NCBI GenBank assembly: GCA_027297085.1
Contig: JAPUIL010000470.1
Span: forward strand, 1 to 10,752
Length of the DNA: 10,752 nucleotides
From: Verrucomicrobiota bacterium
Lineage (GTDB): Bacteria > Verrucomicrobiota > Verrucomicrobiia > Opitutales > UBA2995
Direction: 5' to 3'
Made by a program: the position numbers and the translations under genes. Under the pieces are notes generated by a model. It was not told where the DNA came from, did no database searches, and was given only the letters and a program-made list of their open reading frames with translations. Below are positions 6,658 to 10,752 of this stretch, piece after piece; the stretch's first letter is position 1; each line of letters begins with the position of its first letter.

Positions 6658-9291
6658 ATGAAAGAGCTGAGGACAAGGCTGGTTTCATGTGTTCAGTCTG
6701 CGCTAATGCGCTTGCTTAAGGTGTACCTGCCCTGCAAAACGATTCTGATTTTGACTGGAATGCTTTGTTGTGCTGCAACAAGTTACGGTCAGGAGTCTAT
6801 TGATTACCGTTACGCACCCGAATACTGGTACAGTGCGATCGGATTTCCCGGTGATTATCACAAAACGCTCGTTAACGAAGCCGGCTCACTGCTGTACGAC
6901 TTTGGCCCCGGCCCCTATGTGCGAGCTAACACGGTCATCTCCTTTGGTTTGACGGACGACGAGGCTACGCTGGACAAACAGTATTACACGGACGCGAGAA
7001 TTCCAGTTGTCTTAACAGATCTTAGCGGAGCACAAAATCGGGTTTTGCTCAAGACGTTCAGCCTGGTGCCGGAGACTTTCTCTCAGAGCCCTCGCACGGA
7101 CCATGCCGTCTGGCGCACCAATGGCTTAACAGGTAGCCAAGCGTGGGCGAGCCCTCCGGATTCAGTGGATCCGGCTTTTCGCAATGTTGCGTGGGGAACA
7201 AATCGTCCCATTGAATACCATCTCCGGGTGGAAAAAGGCAAGGGAAAAACCGTCGTCTTGGGATTCTGCGAAAGCTATAGAAAGACGCCCAGGCTGCGCA
7301 CCCTCGAACTACACGTCGAAGGCGCTGCAGCGCAAACCATCGATCCACTTGCGGCAGGTCCGGCCAATACGCCCCAGATCTACCAGTTCGCTGCCAAAGA
7401 CACAAATAGCGATGGCGTTCTCGACATAGAAATCCTCTCGCCGAAGGGCGACCCGAACACCCTACTGAATGTTATATGGGTTTTCCCGGCAGACCATGAC
7501 CTGGACGAGAGTGCGCTGATCCGCGGAACCTTGTCAAGCCAAGCTGAAATTTATCTAGACGCGGGACGCGAACCGCAAGTGCTGGGCCGTTCGCCGCGCT
7601 TCGATGTTCTGCACGGAGAGGTGTCTGGCGGCGGGACGCCGCGCTTAAGCATCAGCACCAAACGCCGGCTTGTCCACGAACCCGGCGCTGATGTCGTTTT
7701 TGCCGACGGCATTGCATTCATAAAACTATCTCCCGCGCCGGCGCGAGTGGAGCAGACGGAGCAGGGGCTCGATCTGATCTTCGCGCAAGGCACGGCTCGC
7801 GTCCTGGCGGTGGTACAAGACGGTTTTGAAACCGATCCCGCCATCTTTCCTGAACTAAGTGAAATCGACGTTAGCAGAAAGACCGAACAATATTGGCTGG
7901 AGGATGCCGGAATTCCATACGATCGCATTATCGTACCGGATGCGCGTTTACAGGACATACTCACATCATCGATTCGTACGTTCTACCAAAGTAGCGAAAC
8001 GGTCGATGGATTCCTGCAATTCCAACCCGGTGTGGCTTTGTATCGCGGACTGTGGATGCACGACGGCGTCTACTTCGCTGAACTCGCCCTGCAACTTGGG
8101 GACGTGGAGAACGCCCGACAAATACTTGAGGGATATCTGCGGCATCAGCATGAATCCGGACAGGTCGAGGTCATGCGGCCGAACAACATTCATCGGGAAA
8201 CGCCGCTGTTGATCTGGGCGCTATGCCGCTATGCCGCTTTGACTGGCGATGATGCTTGGTTGCAAGCCCGTTGGGACCATATTGAAAGAGGTATCGAGTG
8301 GCTTGATCACCTCCGCAAGCAGACACTTCATCCTGGAGCTCCGAACTATGGATTGACCCCGGCCGGATTTGCCGATGGCGGGGTAGGGGGTGTCCAGCCG
8401 GAATACGCCACCGTGAACTGGATTCTCATTTCGCTGCTGGAGGCGATTGAAACAGCCAATCGCTACGGGAAACACGAACAAGCAGAGTCGTGGCAGCAAT
8501 TGTACGAGCTTTTTCTCTCATCTTTTAGAACAGCAATGGAGCGCGACAAGCAGCAAGACAAACATGGCAACTGGTTTTTGCCAGTACTCGTGGGCGCGAC
8601 CGACTTGAAAGATGTGCCGCAGCGCGGACAATGGATGTTGCCAGAAGCGTTGATGCACGGCCGCCACATTCTGCCAAACGATCCTCTTGTTGACGGTACA
8701 CTGGCAATGCTGGAGTCTAACAGCGTACAAGGTCTCATCACCAGCGTTGGATGGCTAACTGATGGAATCTGGGTCTATTACGGGGGCTTTCTTGCGGAAG
8801 CATACCTGAAGCGAGGCGAAGGAGAAAAAGCTGCTGCGATCTTGTACGCGATGGCTAACCATGCCAGCCCGGTCGCCACCTGGCCGGAGGAACAGATGCC
8901 GATAGGGAAAGGGCGTCGAACCGTTGGAGATTTTCCACACGCGTGGGCTAGTTCTACTATGGCAAGGCTGGCCATTCGACTTTTAGCGATGGAAGACGGC
9001 AACGACCTTGTCTTGTTCCGTGGACTGCCGCCCGCATGGTTGCATTCGGGAGCCTGTACGGAGCTCAAGGATGTGGCCACGCGCTTTGGGCGTGTTCGCC
9101 TGAAACTGCAGGTCTCGCAAGATGGCGAGGAAGTTAGCATCACCCTGAGTCCGCTTTCGGCAGCCGGCGATGGCAAAATCGTCATGGATATGCGTGCATT
9201 TAAGGCCATTGGTTTTACCGGATTGAACAGTGAAGCCACTCCGAAATGGGGCGCACCCTTCGAGATAGTCCTGAGGATGGAAGACGAATGA
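6658..9291 (+). CDS. Secreted six-hairpin glycosidase-like protein with malectin-like domain
   Basis: Large exported protein, 877 residues, probably a glycoside hydrolase of the (alpha/alpha)6 six-hairpin superfamily (GH15/65/78/95-like). The N-terminus has basic residues, then a hydrophobic run TILILTGMLCCAA at about 28-40 and a likely cleavage after SYG at 42-44. Residues about 186-277 resemble a malectin-like carbohydrate-binding fold (FCESYRKTPRLRTLELHVEG, then DGVLDIEIL). The region 430-780 is helical and repetitive in pattern, with GLWMHDGVYFAELALQLGD at 464-482, ETPLLIWALCRYAALTGDDAW at 514-534 and TWPEEQMP at 741-748. Asp469 and Glu744/Glu745 are candidate catalytic acids, not proven. 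The C-terminal FRGLPPAWL followed by a beta-rich tail is like the end domain of GH65/GH95 proteins. I cannot assign a named family. It is the only gene in the window with a visible signal peptide, and its middle part is richer in G+C than the first gene. Confidence 0.7.
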   Translation: MKELRTRLVSCVQSALMRLLKVYLPCKTILILTGMLCCAATSYGQESIDYRYAPEYWYSAIGFPGDYHKTLVNEAGSLLYDFGPGPYVRANTVISFGLTDDEATLDKQYYTDARIPVVLTDLSGAQNRVLLKTFSLVPETFSQSPRTDHAVWRTNGLTGSQAWASPPDSVDPAFRNVAWGTNRPIEYHLRVEKGKGKTVVLGFCESYRKTPRLRTLELHVEGAAAQTIDPLAAGPANTPQIYQFAAKDTNSDGVLDIEILSPKGDPNTLLNVIWVFPADHDLDESALIRGTLSSQAEIYLDAGREPQVLGRSPRFDVLHGEVSGGGTPRLSISTKRRLVHEPGADVVFADGIAFIKLSPAPARVEQTEQGLDLIFAQGTARVLAVVQDGFETDPAIFPELSEIDVSRKTEQYWLEDAGIPYDRIIVPDARLQDILTSSIRTFYQSSETVDGFLQFQPGVALYRGLWMHDGVYFAELALQLGDVENARQILEGYLRHQHESGQVEVMRPNNIHRETPLLIWALCRYAALTGDDAWLQARWDHIERGIEWLDHLRKQTLHPGAPNYGLTPAGFADGGVGGVQPEYATVNWILISLLEAIETANRYGKHEQAESWQQLYELFLSSFRTAMERDKQQDKHGNWFLPVLVGATDLKDVPQRGQWMLPEALMHGRHILPNDPLVDGTLAMLESNSVQGLITSVGWLTDGIWVYYGGFLAEAYLKRGEGEKAAAILYAMANHASPVATWPEEQMPIGKGRRTVGDFPHAWASSTMARLAIRLLAMEDGNDLVLFRGLPPAWLHSGACTELKDVATRFGRVRLKLQVSQDGEEVSITLSPLSAAGDGKIVMDMRAFKAIGFTGLNSEATPKWGAPFEIVLRMEDE

Positions 9292-9381
9292 TGAAGATAG
9301 TGTGTTGATTCTACAACCCATGTCTCAAGAATGAAAGAAACCCCATTCGGGTAATTATGAATCATCACACCAAGCCAAACA

Positions 9382-9978
9382 ATGGTTAACCTCGACACCA
9401 GACATACAGCTCTCATCATCGTCGATCTCCAGCAAGATTTCTTCGATTACGATATTTGGCCTGATAGCCTGATTCCAAAAACGCGTGCGACTTTGGTTAA
9501 AAACACAAACGAGTTGGTTGGTCATTGCCGCAACAGGCAAATTCCGATAATTTGGTTTAAGCAAGCATTTAAGTCGGATCTGTCCGATGCTTTTCTTCAC
9601 ATGCGCAGGAGCGGCAAAAAATATACAATCTCCGGCACGGATGGCTGCGAACTTCTTACCGAACTTGATGTTTTTCCGAATGACCACATTTTATTGAAAA
9701 GCAGGTTCTCCGCGTTTTTTCACACGGATCTCGAACAGCTTCTGGAAAGACTCAACGCAATCTACTTGATACTTGCCGGAATTACCACGGCTTGGTGCAT
9801 CCGCTCTACAGCAGTTGATGCCTACCAACGTGATTATGAAATTGTCATTGCTAAGGAATGCATCCGGGCATTCACAGAGAGGGAGCATCGCGATTCGGTT
9901 CGGGCGATGGACGGATATGTTGCAACCTTTCTTTCAAACAGTGAAATTTCCGAGTGTATCTCAACCCAATCCGGATAA
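9382..9978 (+). CDS. Isochorismatase-family cysteine hydrolase
   Basis: Cytoplasmic hydrolase of the isochorismatase-like fold (PF00857), which includes nicotinamidases, ureidoacrylate/carbamoyl hydrolases and many uncharacterised amidases. The protein has 198 residues, the usual size. The catalytic triad is intact: Asp15 (IIVDLQQDFF), Lys106 (LLKSRFSAF) and Cys139 (GITTAWCIRSTAVDA). The start at 9382 is the first possible one after an in-frame stop at 9358-9360, and no Shine-Dalgarno sequence is visible before it, so translation may be weak or leaderless. It lies 90 bp after the secreted glycosidase gene and 15 bp before the GH127 gene, likely co-transcribed with the latter. Its job among glycosidases is unclear; amide or ester side-group hydrolysis is one guess. 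The sequence alone does not separate nicotinamidase from other amidases; I do not see evidence specific to nicotinamidase. Confidence 0.9.
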   Translation: MVNLDTRHTALIIVDLQQDFFDYDIWPDSLIPKTRATLVKNTNELVGHCRNRQIPIIWFKQAFKSDLSDAFLHMRRSGKKYTISGTDGCELLTELDVFPNDHILLKSRFSAFFHTDLEQLLERLNAIYLILAGITTAWCIRSTAVDAYQRDYEIVIAKECIRAFTEREHRDSVRAMDGYVATFLSNSEISECISTQSG

Positions 9979-9993
9979 GGTTACCCACTTCCA

Positions 9994-10752
9994 ATGAAGA
10001 AAAATGAAACTAATGTGCAATCGGGTTATGACATCGCTGCCGTACCATTCAAGGATGTTGAACTAAAAGACAATTTCTGGGCCAACCGCATTGCAACCAA
10101 CCGGGACGTGACCATTCCGTACGGATTTAAGAAATGTGAAGAGGGTGGCTGCATCAGGAATTTTGAAAAGGCAGGGGGCCTGCTCAAAGGCGGCTATGAG
10201 GGTAAAATGCCATTCGATGACTCCGACGTCTATAAAATCATCGAAGGCGCGTCGTATTCCCTGCGGACGAATCCCGACAAGGAACGGGAGAGATATATCG
10301 ACGGCATCATCGAAAAAATCGCCGCCGCTCAGGAGGATGATGGCTATCTGTGTACCTGGAAAACCTTGCATCCGGATAGGTCGCCTTCGTACTGGCTAGA
10401 CGCAGGCCCCCGCTGGCACCATCTGAGCATGAGCCATGAACTCTATAATGTCGGACATCTCTACGAGGCTGCATACGCCCATTTTCAAGCCACGGGCAAA
10501 CGCAGTCTGCTGAACGTTGCCTTGAAGAATGCTGACTTGGTTGCCCGCACATTCGCCCCTGGAAAAAAGCTCGACCCGCCGGGGCACCAGATCATTGAGA
10601 CCGGCCTGATCAAATTATATCAAGTTACACGGCGCAAAGAATATCTCGACCTGGCAAAATTCTTCCTGGATCAACGTGGTAATGCTGAAGGTCATGAGCT
10701 GTACGGGACGGCTAGTCAGGACCATTTACCGGTCATCGCGCAGGAAGAAGCC
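9994..10752 (+). CDS. GH127 (DUF1680) beta-L-arabinofuranosidase-like protein, 3' partial
   Basis: The frame from ATG at 9994 stays open for 253 codons to the window edge, about 40% of a typical 600-650 residue GH127 enzyme. GH127 proteins such as bifidobacterial HypBA1 remove beta-L-arabinofuranose from plant glycans. Family-typical segments are VPFKDVELKDNFW (17-29), DSDVYKIIEGASYSL (76-90), AAQEDDGYLCTW (111-122), SHELYNVGHLYEAAYAHFQA (147-166), GHQIIETGLIKLYQVT (197-212) and YLDLAKFFLDQRG (217-229). The zinc-binding cysteines and the catalytic cysteine/glutamate that define activity lie further on, outside the window, so function is not confirmed. There is no signal peptide, so it likely acts in the cytoplasm on imported oligosaccharides. 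An AAGG at 9977-9980, overlapping the previous stop, is a possible ribosome site 13 bases upstream. Substrate could also be another pentose or deoxyhexose linkage, since related DUF1680 families differ. Confidence 0.88.
   Translation, partial: MKKNETNVQSGYDIAAVPFKDVELKDNFWANRIATNRDVTIPYGFKKCEEGGCIRNFEKAGGLLKGGYEGKMPFDDSDVYKIIEGASYSLRTNPDKERERYIDGIIEKIAAAQEDDGYLCTWKTLHPDRSPSYWLDAGPRWHHLSMSHELYNVGHLYEAAYAHFQATGKRSLLNVALKNADLVARTFAPGKKLDPPGHQIIETGLIKLYQVTRRKEYLDLAKFFLDQRGNAEGHELYGTASQDHLPVIAQEEA

Noticed and set aside
9340..9352. Small hairpin ACCC/GGGT after the secreted glycosidase gene
   Set aside because: Only four base pairs and no following T-run, so not supported as a terminator.
8778..9419. 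Long open frame on the - strand (213 codons) opposite the secreted glycosidase
   Set aside because: It lies entirely over the real gene's coding strand and its downstream gap, has no recognisable family motifs, and its composition (Ser/Arg/Pro rich) is that of a complement shadow.
1..10752. Defence system, phage, transposon, CRISPR or biosynthetic cluster
   Set aside because: Every gene is assigned to a metabolic enzyme family; no nuclease, integrase, transposase, repeat array, carrier protein or synthase was seen.

Overview
The window looks like a bacterial carbohydrate-catabolism locus. Nine protein-coding genes all lie on the + strand, and the two outermost run off the window ends. I see no RNA gene, mobile element, CRISPR array, phage gene or antisense gene. 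The families present are a GH42-like glycosidase, a six-hairpin glycosidase, GH127, an MDR dehydrogenase, a D-2-hydroxyacid dehydrogenase, an FAH-family hydrolase, a cyclase-family hydrolase, an SDR and an isochorismatase-like hydrolase. This mix is typical of polysaccharide-degrading bacteria such as Planctomycetota/Verrucomicrobiota, Bacteroidota-like or uncultivated Latescibacterota/Poribacteria-type lineages. The sequence alone does not fix the phylum. Base composition is moderate, close to 50% G+C by eye, and richer inside the large secreted glycosidase gene.

Layout. Positions 2-6447 form one tight cluster: a GH42-like glycosidase (5' end outside the window), a zinc MDR polyol/sugar dehydrogenase starting on the base after the previous stop, a D-2-hydroxyacid dehydrogenase overlapping by ATGA, an FAH-fold hydrolase, a KynB-like cyclase-family hydrolase and an SDR. 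Gaps are -4 to 60 bp, so this is probably one transcript. A 210-bp gap follows (6448-6657). The second block holds a secreted 877-residue multidomain six-hairpin glycosidase-like protein, an isochorismatase-like cysteine hydrolase, and the first 253 residues of a GH127 (DUF1680) beta-L-arabinofuranosidase-type enzyme cut by the window end.

How they may work together (inference). The secreted six-hairpin enzyme, and possibly the GH42-like one, would trim a plant or algal glycan. The GH127 protein, which has no signal peptide, would release L-arabinofuranose-like sugar inside the cell. The SDR plus FAH pair matches the non-phosphorylative diketo-hydrolase route for sugar acids (2-keto-3-deoxy acid oxidised at C4, then hydrolysed to pyruvate plus a 2-hydroxyacid). 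The MDR enzyme could oxidise the sugar, the cyclase-family protein could hydrolyse a lactone, and the D-2-hydroxyacid dehydrogenase could handle the 2-oxo/2-hydroxyacid product. The dehydratase, transporter and regulator such a pathway needs are not in the window. I found no convincing wholly new system; the most interesting points are the pathway reconstruction and two glycosidases that do not fit named families cleanly.
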